A program made the position numbers and the translations under genes. Below the pieces are notes generated by a model. That model was not told where the DNA came from and did no database searches. It was given only the letters and a program-made list of their open reading frames with translations. 64,000 bases of DNA from Bacillus cereus G9842 (GTDB lineage Bacteria; Bacillota; Bacilli; Bacillales; Bacillaceae_G): the NCBI RefSeq assembly GCF_000021305.1, contig NC_011772.1, forward strand, positions 4,006,001 to 4,070,000, written 5' to 3'. Positions 44,240 through 53,507 of the stretch are shown here, one piece after another. Numbering within the stretch: the stretch's first letter is position 1; each line of letters begins with the position of its first letter.

Positions 44240-45765
44240 TATGAAACACCTCGATCTTTCCATTCTTTTTCAAGTTTGGCAGAGTCCGAATGAATTTGTG
44301 CATCCCATTTTTTCAGACCAATGATTATTGCAACTATGAGGAATGCTGCTGCTATCGACCAACCATACGTTACAACAAACTCAGTCGGATAATCTCCATA
44401 GTTCTTTTTAATATTTTGGATTGTACCATCAATTAGCATATACCCTAACATAAGCGGAGTAATAACGAGTAAACTCACTCTCCAAAACGTTCCTAATTTA
44501 ATATCAGATACAAAGTTTGCATGATTTTGATAAACTGGTAAACGACGTAAAATGAGCCCTATCGTAACTACTTCCGCAAGTGCAATTGTAATTAATCCGA
44601 AATTATTAGCGAAATAGTCGACAACATCTAAGAACATAAGTCCACCACGTGTTGCAAAAACAAGAGAAACTAACACGAGAAGGGTTCCCATAATTCCAAT
44701 GGTTTTTTCACGACTTAAACTGAATTTTTCAGATACAGCGGCAAAGCATACTTCCGCAAGTGAAATAAGTGATGTGATTCCAGCAACCGTTAACGATAAG
44801 AAAAATAATACACCAAACAACGGTGACATCGGCAACTCATTAATAATTTGCGGAAATACTACGAACGCAAGTCCAATGCCAGCACTTGCTACTTTATCAA
44901 CCGGTACTCCCATATTATTTGCCATAAATCCAAGAGCTGCAAAGACTCCAATACCTGCTAATAATTCAAATCCTGAGTTTGCGAATCCAGTAATAAAGGC
45001 ATTATTTGTTGTATCAGAGTTTTTCGGTAAATAACTAGAATACGTAATCATAATTCCAAATGCTAAAGATAAACTAAAGAATATTTGACCATAAGCAGCA
45101 AGCCATACTTTCCCATCAAAAATACGACTCCAATCTGGTTTAAAGAATGCATCTAGTCCTTGCATAGCACCTTCCATCGTCACTGCACGAACGACGATAA
45201 TAAGGAACATAACAACTAATAAAGGAATAAATATACGGTTAACAACTTCGATTCCTTTTTTAACTCCTTTAAATGCAACGCCAAGCACAATAATCCAAAC
45301 GAGAGCTAACGGAATTAATACTTCCGGTACAAGTCCTCCAAATTGTCCTGGCTTATCTGCAACATGTAAGTACTCTTTAAATAAAAATGATTGCGTGTCT
45401 TTTCCCCATGCTCCAGTAATTGCAAAGTATGTATACGATATAGACCAAGCAATAATCACTGCATAATATGTTGAAACAATAAATGTTACGCACATTTGCC
45501 ACCATCCAATAAATTCGGCACGCGGGCTAATACGGAAAAATGTAAGTGGTGCTGAGCCACGATGACGATGACCAAGAGCAAACTCAAATGCTAACAATGA
45601 AATACCCGTCGTTAATAATGCAAATAAGTACGGTAAAAAGAATGCCCCGCCGCCATTTTCATACGCTGTATAAGGAAAACGCCATATGTTTCCTAATCCA
45701 ACGGCAGATCCGACCGCTGCGAAAATAAATCCAGCTCTCGTTCCCCATTGTTGCCTCGTTTCCAT
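44239..45765 (-). CDS. Sodium-dependent amino acid transporter (NSS/SNF family)
   Basis: 508-residue membrane protein with about 12 helices. The family signature 'AVGLGNIWRFPYTAYENGGGAFFLPY' region opens it, with the unwound-TM1 'GSAVGLGNIWRFP' for Na+ and substrate. The 'LSLAFGIMITYSSY' block in TM6 is also present. Pairing with a MetS-like subunit suggests methionine or another neutral amino acid, but this is inferred. GGGGGGAAGG precedes the ATG. YhdH/YocR-like in B. subtilis terms. Confidence 0.93.
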   Translation of the reverse strand: METRQQWGTRAGFIFAAVGSAVGLGNIWRFPYTAYENGGGAFFLPYLFALLTTGISLLAFEFALGHRHRGSAPLTFFRISPRAEFIGWWQMCVTFIVSTYYAVIIAWSISYTYFAITGAWGKDTQSFLFKEYLHVADKPGQFGGLVPEVLIPLALVWIIVLGVAFKGVKKGIEVVNRIFIPLLVVMFLIIVVRAVTMEGAMQGLDAFFKPDWSRIFDGKVWLAAYGQIFFSLSLAFGIMITYSSYLPKNSDTTNNAFITGFANSGFELLAGIGVFAALGFMANNMGVPVDKVASAGIGLAFVVFPQIINELPMSPLFGVLFFLSLTVAGITSLISLAEVCFAAVSEKFSLSREKTIGIMGTLLVLVSLVFATRGGLMFLDVVDYFANNFGLITIALAEVVTIGLILRRLPVYQNHANFVSDIKLGTFWRVSLLVITPLMLGYMLIDGTIQNIKKNYGDYPTEFVVTYGWSIAAAFLIVAIIIGLKKWDAQIHSDSAKLEKEWKDRGVS

Positions 45766-45801
45766 GTTTCCTTCCCCCCTTTATGACAAGTTCATACTTG
45801 G

Positions 45802-45830
45802 ATTATATTTTAAATTAACTAAATTATCAA
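45802..45830 (-). promoter_or_regulatory. Promoter of the NSS transporter
   Basis: On the minus strand TTGATA (45825-45830) and TATAAT (45802-45807) are 17 bases apart. Confidence 0.75.
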
Positions 45831-45885
45831 TAAATTCTGTTAATTTTTTCGAAAATTAACATCTCTCTCCTATTAACTTCATAAA

Positions 45886-45921
45886 AAAATCGAATAGACA
45901 ATTATTCGTCTATTCGATCTT
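45886..45921 (-). terminator. Terminator of the spoIIA operon
   Basis: ATCGAATAGAC and GTCTATTCGAT pair around an 8-base loop, with seven T on the minus strand. The sigF stop codon lies within it. Confidence 0.85.
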
Positions 45922-46660
45922 TCATCTGTTTTAATATTTTCTTTTCAAGTCTTGAAACTTGTACTTGCGAAATACCTATGCGCTCTGCTACTTCTGACTG
46001 TGTTTGATCTTTATAGTAACGCAAGTATACAATTAAGCGCTCTCGTTCATCTAGTTCTCTAATCGCTTCTTTTAAAGCAATTTTATCGAACCATTTCGTT
46101 TCAGATTGATCTGCAATTTGATCTAAAATAGTGATTGGATCACCGTCGTTTTCATATACAGTTTCATGTATAGATGAAGGCGCCCGGCTCGCTTCTTGTG
46201 CTAGAACAACTTCCTCTGGCGTTAGTTCTAGCGCCTCTGCCACCTCATTAATCGTTGGAGCCCTTCCGAACTCTTTCGAAAGCTCATCTCTCATCTTTCG
46301 AATTTTGTTCCCTGTTTCTTTTAAAGACCTACTAACTTTCACTGATCCATCATCACGTAAAAAACGTTGTATTTCTCCAATAATCATTGGAACTGCATAT
46401 GTTGAAAATTTCACGTCGAAAGATAAATCAAATTTATCTACCGATTTCAAGAGCCCAATACATCCAATTTGAAATAGATCGTCTGGTTCGTATCCTCGAT
46501 TAAGAAACCGCTGTACAACCGACCAAACGAGACGCATATTACTTTGAACGATTGTATCTCTCGCCTGTTGATCTCCATCTTGACTTTTTTGAATTAACGC
46601 TTTTAGCTCGTGGTCCTTTAACTGAGGTTTCTTCTTCTCATTTTTGACCTCTATGTCCAT
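45902..46660 (-). CDS. sigF: RNA polymerase sigma-F factor
   Basis: Forespore-specific sigma factor, 252 residues. Region 2 has 'NMRLVWSVVQRFLNRGYEPDDLFQIG' type sequence and the -10 recognition helix 'FSTYAVPMIIGEIQRFLRDD'. Region 4 has 'RERLIVYLRYYKDQTQSEVAERIGI'. Held inactive by SpoIIAB until SpoIIAA-mediated release. AAGGAG precedes the ATG, 12 bases after spoIIAB. Confidence 0.98.
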   Translation of the reverse strand: MDIEVKNEKKKPQLKDHELKALIQKSQDGDQQARDTIVQSNMRLVWSVVQRFLNRGYEPDDLFQIGCIGLLKSVDKFDLSFDVKFSTYAVPMIIGEIQRFLRDDGSVKVSRSLKETGNKIRKMRDELSKEFGRAPTINEVAEALELTPEEVVLAQEASRAPSSIHETVYENDGDPITILDQIADQSETKWFDKIALKEAIRELDERERLIVYLRYYKDQTQSEVAERIGISQVQVSRLEKKILKQMKDRIDE

Positions 46661-46672
46661 AGGCTATTCTCC

Positions 46673-47113
46673 TTAATTGCATAGAGCGTTACTATTTGAT
46701 AAGTATTTTGTCAAATGGATTGTTGTCCCGAAAGATTCGTTTGAAATAACTTCTACTTCATCCATAAAATTTTCCATGATAGTAAATCCCATTCCGGAAC
46801 GCTCTAATTCAGGTTTAGTTGTAAAAAGGGGTTGTCTCGCTTCATCTAAGTTAAAGATTCCAATCCCTTCATCTCGAATCGTGAGTTTCACCATTGCTTC
46901 TTCCAAAATTACAGAAATATAAACAATACCTTCTGCATTTCCTTCGTATCCATGAATAATTGCATTTGTAACCGCTTCTGACACAACTGTTTTGATCTCC
47001 GTTAATTCTTCCATCGTTGGATCTAGTTGTGCAATGAAAGCCGCCACTGTAACGCGAGCGAATGATTCATTTTGACTTAATGCTGAAAATTGAAGGTTCA
47101 TTTCATTTCTCAT
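46673..47113 (-). CDS. spoIIAB: Anti-sigma F factor / SpoIIAA kinase
   Basis: 146-residue GHKL-type ATPase and protein kinase. The N box is '[13 protein letters not shown]', the G1 box 'IRDEGIGIF' and the G2 box '[13 protein letters not shown]'. It binds sigma-F with ATP and phosphorylates SpoIIAA. The ATG follows the spoIIAA TAG directly; GGGGGTGG lies in the end of spoIIAA. Confidence 0.97.
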
Positions 47114-47464
47114 CTATGCCACCCCCAACGTCGCGAGCGCGTGCGCTTCACTTTCTTCTAAGCGAACGATTTTGAATAAGCCCGACATTTCAAATAAACG
47201 CTTAACAGGCGGTGAAATTGCACAAACAACCATTTCTCCACCTAATCCCTTTACGTGTTTATATCGGCCTAATATAACACCTAGACCAGAACTATCCATA
47301 AACGATAAGTTCTCTAGGCTCAAAACAATATGATGAACACCATGTGTCTCAATCATATCTGTTACTTTCGTTCGCAACTCTTCAGCCGTATGATGATCTA
47401 ATTCACCCTCTAGTCTCACACATAGGACGTCACGTTTTACTTCTAATTGCATGGAAAGACTCAC
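47114..47464 (-). CDS. spoIIAA: Anti-anti-sigma F factor
   Basis: 116-residue STAS-domain protein. The phosphorylated Ser58 lies in '[14 protein letters not shown]', the same position as in B. subtilis. Unphosphorylated SpoIIAA releases sigma-F from SpoIIAB; the phosphatase SpoIIE is encoded elsewhere. GTG start with GGAGG 7 bases upstream. Confidence 0.97.
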
Positions 47465-47511
47465 ACGATTTCCTCCTTATGCTCAAACTTTACTTATTCA
47501 CATACATAAAG

Positions 47512-47540
47512 ATTTTCGTGATATAAAATAAGAATCCTTC
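47512..47540 (-). promoter_or_regulatory. Probable sigma-H promoter of spoIIA
   Basis: On the minus strand GAAGGATTC and ACGAAAAT are spaced by about 12 bases, fitting the sigma-H pattern (AGGAWWW ... GAAT-like) imperfectly. Sigma-H control of spoIIA is established in B. subtilis. Confidence 0.45.
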
Positions 47541-47612
47541 CTGCTGACAAAAGAAGAACTATTTCGTCATAAAGTGAAACCTTTCAGCATTATTCACTGG
47601 CATACGAATAGA

Positions 47613-47640
47613 AAAGCGGCAAACTATTTGCCGCTATTTT
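47613..47640 (-). terminator. Terminator of dacF
   Basis: AGCGGCAAA and TTTGCCGCT pair around a 3-base loop, with TTTT after it on the minus strand. It lies between dacF and spoIIAA. Confidence 0.75.
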
Positions 47641-48824
47641 GATGTTGAAAACATCCCAAAACTTCTTTTAAATAACTCCCACCAGCTCGCTGCAGCAACA
47701 TCTTCTTTTGCTACAATTGTTTGTTTTAATAAAACATCTTTATCTTTTTTAATAACAAGTGTGCCAAGCGCGTCACCTTTTTTAATCGGTGCTTTTACTT
47801 TCTTTTCAGCAATTACTTCTTGTTTTACCTTGTCCATACTCTCGCCCTTCTTCATAAGAAGAGAAACATTATCTGACGCAACTAAATCTATTTTTTCTTT
47901 TTTCCCTTTTCCTACTTGAACTGTCTTAATTTTTTCGCCGCGCGTATACAATTTCTTTGTCATATATTGTCCAAATGCATAGTCAAGAAGCTTCGTCACT
48001 TCGTTGTTCCGTTCTTTTGATGTTGGTGCTCCCATGACAACTGAAATGACACGCATGCCATTTTTTTGAGCCGATGCTGTTAAACAATATTTCGCTTCTG
48101 TCGTAAAACCTGTTTTTACTCCATCTACGCCAGGATAAAAACGTACTAGCTTATTCGTATTAACGAGCCAAAACTTTTTATCCGTATCTTCACGTAAATA
48201 ATCTTCGTACTTACCTGTGTATTTACGAATAAGTGGATACTTCATCAATTCTCTCGCCATTATAGCCATATCATTTGCTGTCGAATAATGGTCTTTGGCC
48301 GGAAGACCTGTTGGGTTTTGAAAATGTGTATTTTTCAACCCTAGATCTTTCGCCTTTTTGTTCATCATATTTACAAATCCTTCTTCTGAACCTGCGATAT
48401 GCTCAGCTACTGCAACAGATGCGTCATTTCCAGATGCAATTGCAATACCCTTTAACATCTCATTTACAGTCATCTCTTCCCCAGGTTCTAAAAAGATTTG
48501 CGATCCACCCATTGAAGCTGCATGTTCGCTCGCTCTAACTTTATCGGTCAGTTTTAGTTTTCCTTTTTCAACTTGTTCCATAATTAAAAGCATTGTCATA
48601 ATCTTTGTCATACTAGCAGGTGGTAATTTTTCATTTGGGTTTTTATCAAATAAAACTTTACCTGTATCTTGCTCAATTACGATTGCTGACGACGCTTGTT
48701 CCGCTAACTTCGGCGTTGTTTCTTCTGTTTTCTCCTGCTTCGTTTTCTCAGATTGCGCAAAACTCACTGAAGTTCCAGAAAGCAATAACATGAAACAAAC
48801 AAGTATTCCAAAAACTCGCTTCAT
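47634..48824 (-). CDS. dacF: D-alanyl-D-alanine carboxypeptidase DacF
   Basis: Low-molecular-weight penicillin-binding protein, 396 residues, that trims peptide stems of spore cortex peptidoglycan. Signal peptide about 1-23. The serine-protease motifs are complete: SMTK (71-74), SGN (131-133) and KTG (237-239). A C-terminal beta domain (PBP5-like) and an amphipathic anchor helix end it. Assigned as DacF, not DacA or DacB, from its place before spoIIA and the sigma-F promoter. Confidence 0.95.
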   Translation of the reverse strand: MKRVFGILVCFMLLLSGTSVSFAQSEKTKQEKTEETTPKLAEQASSAIVIEQDTGKVLFDKNPNEKLPPASMTKIMTMLLIMEQVEKGKLKLTDKVRASEHAASMGGSQIFLEPGEEMTVNEMLKGIAIASGNDASVAVAEHIAGSEEGFVNMMNKKAKDLGLKNTHFQNPTGLPAKDHYSTANDMAIMARELMKYPLIRKYTGKYEDYLREDTDKKFWLVNTNKLVRFYPGVDGVKTGFTTEAKYCLTASAQKNGMRVISVVMGAPTSKERNNEVTKLLDYAFGQYMTKKLYTRGEKIKTVQVGKGKKEKIDLVASDNVSLLMKKGESMDKVKQEVIAEKKVKAPIKKGDALGTLVIKKDKDVLLKQTIVAKEDVAAASWWELFKRSFGMFSTSK

Positions 48825-48851
48825 GACTAACCCTCCATTCTATATCAGACC

Positions 48852-48881
48852 TATTTTTTCCAATTTCTCTTTTTTTAATAC
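48852..48881 (-). promoter_or_regulatory. Sigma-F-type promoter of dacF
   Basis: On the minus strand GTATT (48877-48881) and GGAAAAAATA (48852-48861) are separated by exactly 15 bases. This matches the sigma-F consensus GYATA-N15-GGNNANANTR with one mismatch. Confidence 0.7.
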
Positions 48882-48903
48882 CAATTTTTTCTATTATTTT
48901 CAT

Positions 48904-48966
48904 TTGACAAATACATTCGTCCCCTATATTGTATTAAGTGTATTACACACAGTAGTACACTTAATA
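48904..48966 (+). promoter_or_regulatory. Ytr-type promoter and operator
   Basis: TTGACA (48904-48909) and TATTGT (48927-48932) are 17 bases apart. Immediately downstream the inverted repeat TATTAAGTGTA-N13-TACACTTAATA (48932-48966) contains AGTGTA-N13-TACACT, the operator I recall for B. subtilis YtrA. Binding would block the start of transcription. Confidence 0.8.
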
Positions 48967-48990
48967 CATATGAGGAAGGAGACATTGCTC

Positions 48991-49410
48991 TTGCATATTC
49001 AACTTGACCCAAGAAGCAACACTCCGATATGGGAACAAATTGTTCAAAATATAAAAGAACTCGTATTGAAAAACATGTTGGCTCCAAGTGATAAACTTCC
49101 TTCTGTACGCGAGCTCGCTTCTTTACTCGTTATAAATCCAAATACAGTGAGTAAAGCGTATCAAGAGTTAGAGCGACAAGGAATTATTGAAACGTTACGA
49201 GGAAAAGGAACATTTGTATCCCAATCGATTACCCCAACATTAGACGAAAGGAAAATCGCTATGGTTGAAAAGCAATTTCATCAATTACTATTAGAAGCCT
49301 CTTATCTTGGTATTACGAAAGATAAAATTCATGATTGGATAGATTCATACTATAAAGAGATTGGAGGAAATACGGATGTTGAAAGTGACAAGCTTGAAGA
49401 AAACAATTGA
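48991..49410 (+). CDS. GntR-family repressor, YtrA subfamily
   Basis: 139-residue YtrA-type regulator: a winged helix (about 10-75) and a short two-helix dimerisation tail. 'HIQLDPRSNTPIWEQIVQNI' opens it, with 'LPSVRELASLLVINPNTVSKAY' as the recognition part, written here in two blocks of the same domain. The TTG at 48991 follows AAGGAG by 9 bases. The frame is open for 600 bases upstream through dacF, which is only an antisense shadow. Its last 35 bases overlap the ABC ATPase gene. Controls the operon through the adjacent operator. Confidence 0.9.
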   Translation: MHIQLDPRSNTPIWEQIVQNIKELVLKNMLAPSDKLPSVRELASLLVINPNTVSKAYQELERQGIIETLRGKGTFVSQSITPTLDERKIAMVEKQFHQLLLEASYLGITKDKIHDWIDSYYKEIGGNTDVESDKLEENN

Positions 49411-50257
49411 TAATCAAACAATTTTAGACGATGTTTCTTTCACATTACAAAAAGGTAGTATCGTCGGATTACTTGGAAGAAATGGTGCGGGGAAAACAAC
49501 TTTATTACGAACGATAGTCGGTATTTTAGACCCAGATGAGGGAACTGTTACATATGAGGATATCGACATTCATAAAAATCCTGAAACGAAACAAAAAATC
49601 GTATATGTTCCGGATTCTACTAACATACTGAACGGTTATACAGTAAAAGAAATCGTGAAGTTTTATAAAGCAGTTTATACAGCATTTGATGAACCATATT
49701 TCTACGAACTACTAGAACGTTTCAATTTACCAAACAAACGAATTCGTAGTTATTCAAAAGGAATGAAAGCACTGCTTGCCATCATTTTAGCTGTTGCTGC
49801 ACAGGCAGAATATATTATTTTAGATGAACCAACAAACGGACTTGATCCTATCGTTAAAAGACAGATTTTACAGTTTCTCGTTGGAGAAGTTGCAGAAAAA
49901 GAGATTACCATTTTCATATCTACCCATCATTTAGATGAAGTTGAACAAATTGCAGATACAATCATTATTTTAAAAGGACATACTGTATCTTCTATTACAT
50001 CACTAGACGATGCAAAATCACAATTTGCTAAAATCCAAGTAGCCTATGAACGCTCATTACCTCAAAAACTAGAAAACTTAAGCAATATTAAAATATTAAA
50101 CCAAACGGGAAAAGTATATACAATCTTAATTGAGGGAAATGTAGCTACAACACTGGAGAAGTTTTATAAAGAGCAACCTATACTCATTGAAGAACTAACA
50201 ATGTCACTTGAAGATGTCTTCGTTACGACACTGGAGGAGGATGGGTATGTTTCATAA
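49376..50257 (+). CDS. ABC transporter ATPase (YtrB-like)
   Basis: 293-residue ATP-binding subunit. Walker A is GRNGAGKTT (34-42), the signature is 'SYSKGMKALL', Walker B 'YIILDEPTNGLDP' and the switch His lies in 'ISTHHLDEVEQ'. Similar to YtrB and to bacitracin/cell-wall-antibiotic-responsive exporters. The ATG at 49376 has GGAGG 8 bases upstream. The last 11 bases overlap the first permease gene. The conserved order GntR-ATPase-permeases supports a Ytr-type exporter; its cargo is unknown. Confidence 0.92.
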   Translation: MLKVTSLKKTIDNQTILDDVSFTLQKGSIVGLLGRNGAGKTTLLRTIVGILDPDEGTVTYEDIDIHKNPETKQKIVYVPDSTNILNGYTVKEIVKFYKAVYTAFDEPYFYELLERFNLPNKRIRSYSKGMKALLAIILAVAAQAEYIILDEPTNGLDPIVKRQILQFLVGEVAEKEITIFISTHHLDEVEQIADTIIILKGHTVSSITSLDDAKSQFAKIQVAYERSLPQKLENLSNIKILNQTGKVYTILIEGNVATTLEKFYKEQPILIEELTMSLEDVFVTTLEEDGYVS

Positions 50258-51311
50258 AGCGTTGTGGATGTGGAATTGGAAGCGCGGGAAATATGCTGCG
50301 TTACTGTTTTTCTTTAGTTCGCTTTACTTGTTATCTTTTAGCTACTATAAAAGTGCTCAGAGACAACTTGCTGAGTATTACGAATTACAAGAAAAAGGTA
50401 AACAGTATTATTATTTTTATGCCTTTTCGCCAGGCGAAGGTAATAGTTTTTGGTTAACTGTTCTTATCATTGCTTTAGCCTGCTTATTGATAGGATGGGA
50501 ACGTAGCAACCAATCTAATACACTACTTATGACGATGCCTTTTAAAAGAAAAGATGTCTTCTTATCTAAATGGGCTTTCGGTTCCTTTTGTATTGTGAGC
50601 TCGTTACTTATAAATTGGATTCTTATGTATGTTATTTATAGAACAACTATTCATTTTGATTATCAATCATTTAGTCCATTTCATCGATACTTTCTTTATG
50701 CGATTGTTTCTTATGCAGCAGTATATACAGCTGCACTATGCATCGGTACTTTTACTGGAAGCGTTGTTTCGCAGGTTGTTTTTTGTATTCCTTGGTTACT
50801 AATGGGGCTTACATTTATTCCACTAGTGTACACTTTTACGATAAATCACTTAGAAGCTACCGATACTAAAAATTATAAGTTAGATGAACAACTTTACGAA
50901 ATTAATCAAAAAACAAATATAGTTGCACCAATATATAATTTCACGATTTATTACCATTATGATCCTGAATCACGTAAAAAAGAAAAGAACTCAACTATTT
51001 TAAGAGATCCAGCATCTTATCACTATTATTCAGCTAAATCGATGTTAGTCTCTATTTTTTATACAATAGTTTACTTACTACTTGGAACATATTTATATAC
51101 ACGATCACCAAATGAAAACACTCAAAAGATATTTATTTTCCAAAAACATTTACGAATATGGATATGGGGGACAACCATTTACTTTGCATTACTAGGTGGC
51201 TATAAACTAAATCAATTTAATTTCTTACTTAACTACTATATTTGTTTGTTTCTCACTGGAATCATTACTTATGTTATATTATCACGCCTAACAAATTATA
51301 AAGTTTTTTAA
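50247..51311 (+). CDS. ABC permease, tandem paralogue 1
   Basis: 354-residue membrane protein with about seven hydrophobic segments. It starts 'MFHKALWMWNWKRGKYAALL'. Shared blocks with the next two genes are 'LACLLIGWERSNQSN', 'MPFKRKDVFLSKWAFGSF' and a mid 'YTAALCIGTFTGSVVSQV'. A large soluble loop carries many Tyr/Lys residues. Start at ATG 50247 after GGAGGAGG. Related to YtrC/YtrD-type permeases. Confidence 0.85.
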   Translation: MFHKALWMWNWKRGKYAALLFFFSSLYLLSFSYYKSAQRQLAEYYELQEKGKQYYYFYAFSPGEGNSFWLTVLIIALACLLIGWERSNQSNTLLMTMPFKRKDVFLSKWAFGSFCIVSSLLINWILMYVIYRTTIHFDYQSFSPFHRYFLYAIVSYAAVYTAALCIGTFTGSVVSQVVFCIPWLLMGLTFIPLVYTFTINHLEATDTKNYKLDEQLYEINQKTNIVAPIYNFTIYYHYDPESRKKEKNSTILRDPASYHYYSAKSMLVSIFYTIVYLLLGTYLYTRSPNENTQKIFIFQKHLRIWIWGTTIYFALLGGYKLNQFNFLLNYYICLFLTGIITYVILSRLTNYKVF

Positions 51312-51323
51312 AGGAGAGATCCT

Positions 51324-52388
51324 ATGTTTCAAAAAGCACTATGGCTAAGAACATATCAACAAAGTAAATATGTTGTATGGTTATTTTGGCTCGTCAGCTT
51401 CTATACTTTGTCATATTACTACTATATGACTTCTATTCAACAGCAACAATTTCTAAATGACAATAAAAAGTGGAACTATGTATATCATTACAATTTTGAT
51501 TTAACACTCATAAATCCCGTCACACTGTTAGGTATTGTGCTTATCTTGCTAGCTTGTACGTTAATTGGATGGGAAAGACAAAATAACGCTAGCGACTTGT
51601 TATGGTCTATGCCCTTTAAACGTTCACACCTCTATATAACAAAGTGGTTGTTTGGAATCTGTAATATCGCCGCTGTTGTCATTTTAAACTGGGGACTATT
51701 TGCTATTATGAAAAAGTTGACTTTTCATAATAAATATCAAGTATTCTCCCCATTCCATAGTTATTTTATATACATGTTAATTGTATTAATCGCTATTTAT
51801 ACACTTGCCTTATGTATAGGAACAATCGCTGGGAATGTTATATCGCAAGGATTTCTCACTGCAGCTCTATTCATGTTCCCAATGTTAATTCCAGCACTTA
51901 TTTCAGGAGTCATTGCTGTTCACTCGAATATAGATTTTCATGAAAACAATGGAATTATGCACCGTTTTTTGGAAAACATCCGTATTTCTGGTCCAGTAGA
52001 AGATTTTCGTATTAGATTTGATTATAATCCACAAAGTGCCTATACCGATTCTGATGAAGTGCGTCATAACGAACCAAACTTTACAAAAATCCCTTCAGCA
52101 AAATTATTGATTGCGCCTATTATACATACCATTATTTTATTACCCTTGGGTATATATTTATATGTTCGTTCAGTCAATGAGCGAAACGGTAGCTTCTTAC
52201 TTTATCCGAATTTACAAAAAATAGTTATAGGCCTTGCTGTTTTCTTTATAGGAATCGTTGCTGGTTTAGTCTTAAGGGGAGATAAATCATTACTTAATTT
52301 TTACATTGGATTTTTTGGCGCAAGCACAATGAGCTATTTTCTTCTATCCAAACTATTGAAATGGAAGTTCTCTTGGAACGCTAAATAA
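51324..52388 (+). CDS. ABC permease, tandem paralogue 2
   Basis: 354-residue paralogue of the preceding protein: 'MFQKALWLRTYQQSKYVVWL', 'LACTLIGWERQNNASDLLW', 'MPFKRSHLYITKWLFGIC' and 'YTLALCIGTIAGNVISQG'. The soluble loop between about residues 195 and 260 is more acidic than in paralogue 1. AAAGGAGAG precedes the ATG, 12 bases after the previous stop. Likely pairs with one of its neighbours to form a heterodimeric channel. Confidence 0.85.
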   Translation: MFQKALWLRTYQQSKYVVWLFWLVSFYTLSYYYYMTSIQQQQFLNDNKKWNYVYHYNFDLTLINPVTLLGIVLILLACTLIGWERQNNASDLLWSMPFKRSHLYITKWLFGICNIAAVVILNWGLFAIMKKLTFHNKYQVFSPFHSYFIYMLIVLIAIYTLALCIGTIAGNVISQGFLTAALFMFPMLIPALISGVIAVHSNIDFHENNGIMHRFLENIRISGPVEDFRIRFDYNPQSAYTDSDEVRHNEPNFTKIPSAKLLIAPIIHTIILLPLGIYLYVRSVNERNGSFLLYPNLQKIVIGLAVFFIGIVAGLVLRGDKSLLNFYIGFFGASTMSYFLLSKLLKWKFSWNAK

Positions 52389-52425
52389 ACTCATCATTAT
52401 CACAATTTTGTACTGGAGGGATTAC

Positions 52426-53475
52426 ATGTTTCATAAAGCTTTATGGCTCCATCATTACAAACAAAGTAAGTACATTCTTTTACTCTTTGCTTGTAGTAGT
52501 TTTTGGTTTTTACCTATTAACTATTTTAGGGATTTACAGGTTAAACCAAACGAAGATGGCTATTTCTTTTATAGTTTAAATGGGGATACTCTTATTATCC
52601 CCTTCATTCCAATTTTCATATTACTTGCCTGTTCATTAATCAGTTGGGAAAGACATAATCAAACAGACTATCTGTTATTTGCAATGCCATTCACAAGAAA
52701 AGAGCTTTTTCTTTCTAAGTGGCTGTTCGGGACAACCGCAATTATATTCATAATAGGTATTAATGCCATCGTATTGTATTTCATCCTAAAAATTAATCTT
52801 TTTAGCCAACACCAATCTTTTGGGCCAATGGGTACATTATTATGTTATGTTACCATTACATGGATGGCAATTTTTACAATAGCTATTTTTATCGGAACAA
52901 TTGCTGGCAATGTCATTTCGCATAGTATATTAAGCTTAATTTTCATTATATTACCATCTGGAATAGGCATGTTACTGTTTCACTTTTCTTGGATTCACAC
53001 AAATGTATCTACAACTGAATTTTTCCTTAAAAAAACGAATTATGCATCATATATAGAAAATATTGAAGTTTTCGCACCTACTAATAATACTTATATATCT
53101 TATACATTTAATCCCAAAGTAAAAGAAGATGGCAATAATAATTCAAAAGAATCCGTTAAGGAGCACCATCAATTCATGCCCATCTGGAAGATTTCCACAC
53201 CGATTCTTTATATTCTCATTCTTTTACCATTAGGAGTATTTTTATATGATCGAACTCCAAATGAAAATAGCGGTAAAATATTATTATTCACTAAACTACA
53301 TGTTTTATTTATACCATGTGCCACAATATGTTTTGCCTTATTAGGAGGTCGGATAACAGGTGGAAAAAATGATCCTCTATTAAATTATTACACCGGATTC
53401 ATAATAATAGGATTATTTAGCTATGTAATACTTAACTATTTGGTCAATAAAAAGTTTTTACTTCATACGAAATAA
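52426..53475 (+). CDS. ABC permease, tandem paralogue 3
   Basis: 349-residue paralogue: 'MFHKALWLHHYKQSKYILLL', 'LACSLISWERHNQTDYLLF', 'MPFTRKELFLSKWLFGTT' and 'FTIAIFIGTIAGNVISHS'. Here the GWER block reads SWER. ATG at 52426 follows GGAGG by 7 bases. The gap from paralogue 2 is 37 bases, wider than the others. A strong terminator closes the operon. Confidence 0.85.
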   Translation: MFHKALWLHHYKQSKYILLLFACSSFWFLPINYFRDLQVKPNEDGYFFYSLNGDTLIIPFIPIFILLACSLISWERHNQTDYLLFAMPFTRKELFLSKWLFGTTAIIFIIGINAIVLYFILKINLFSQHQSFGPMGTLLCYVTITWMAIFTIAIFIGTIAGNVISHSILSLIFIILPSGIGMLLFHFSWIHTNVSTTEFFLKKTNYASYIENIEVFAPTNNTYISYTFNPKVKEDGNNNSKESVKEHHQFMPIWKISTPILYILILLPLGVFLYDRTPNENSGKILLFTKLHVLFIPCATICFALLGGRITGGKNDPLLNYYTGFIIIGLFSYVILNYLVNKKFLLHTK

Positions 53476-53507
53476 CCTCCTCTTAAAGAGGAGGTTATTT
53501 CACATTC
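53474..53507 (+). terminator. Terminator of the Ytr-type operon
   Basis: AAATAACCTCCTCTT and its complement form a 15-bp stem with a 2-base loop. It overlaps the start of the convergent gene end. Confidence 0.85.

Noticed and set aside
48358..48990. Long N-terminal extension of the YtrA-like regulator
   Set aside because: It is antisense to dacF and crosses the dacF promoter and the Ytr operator; the TTG at 48991 has the ribosome site.
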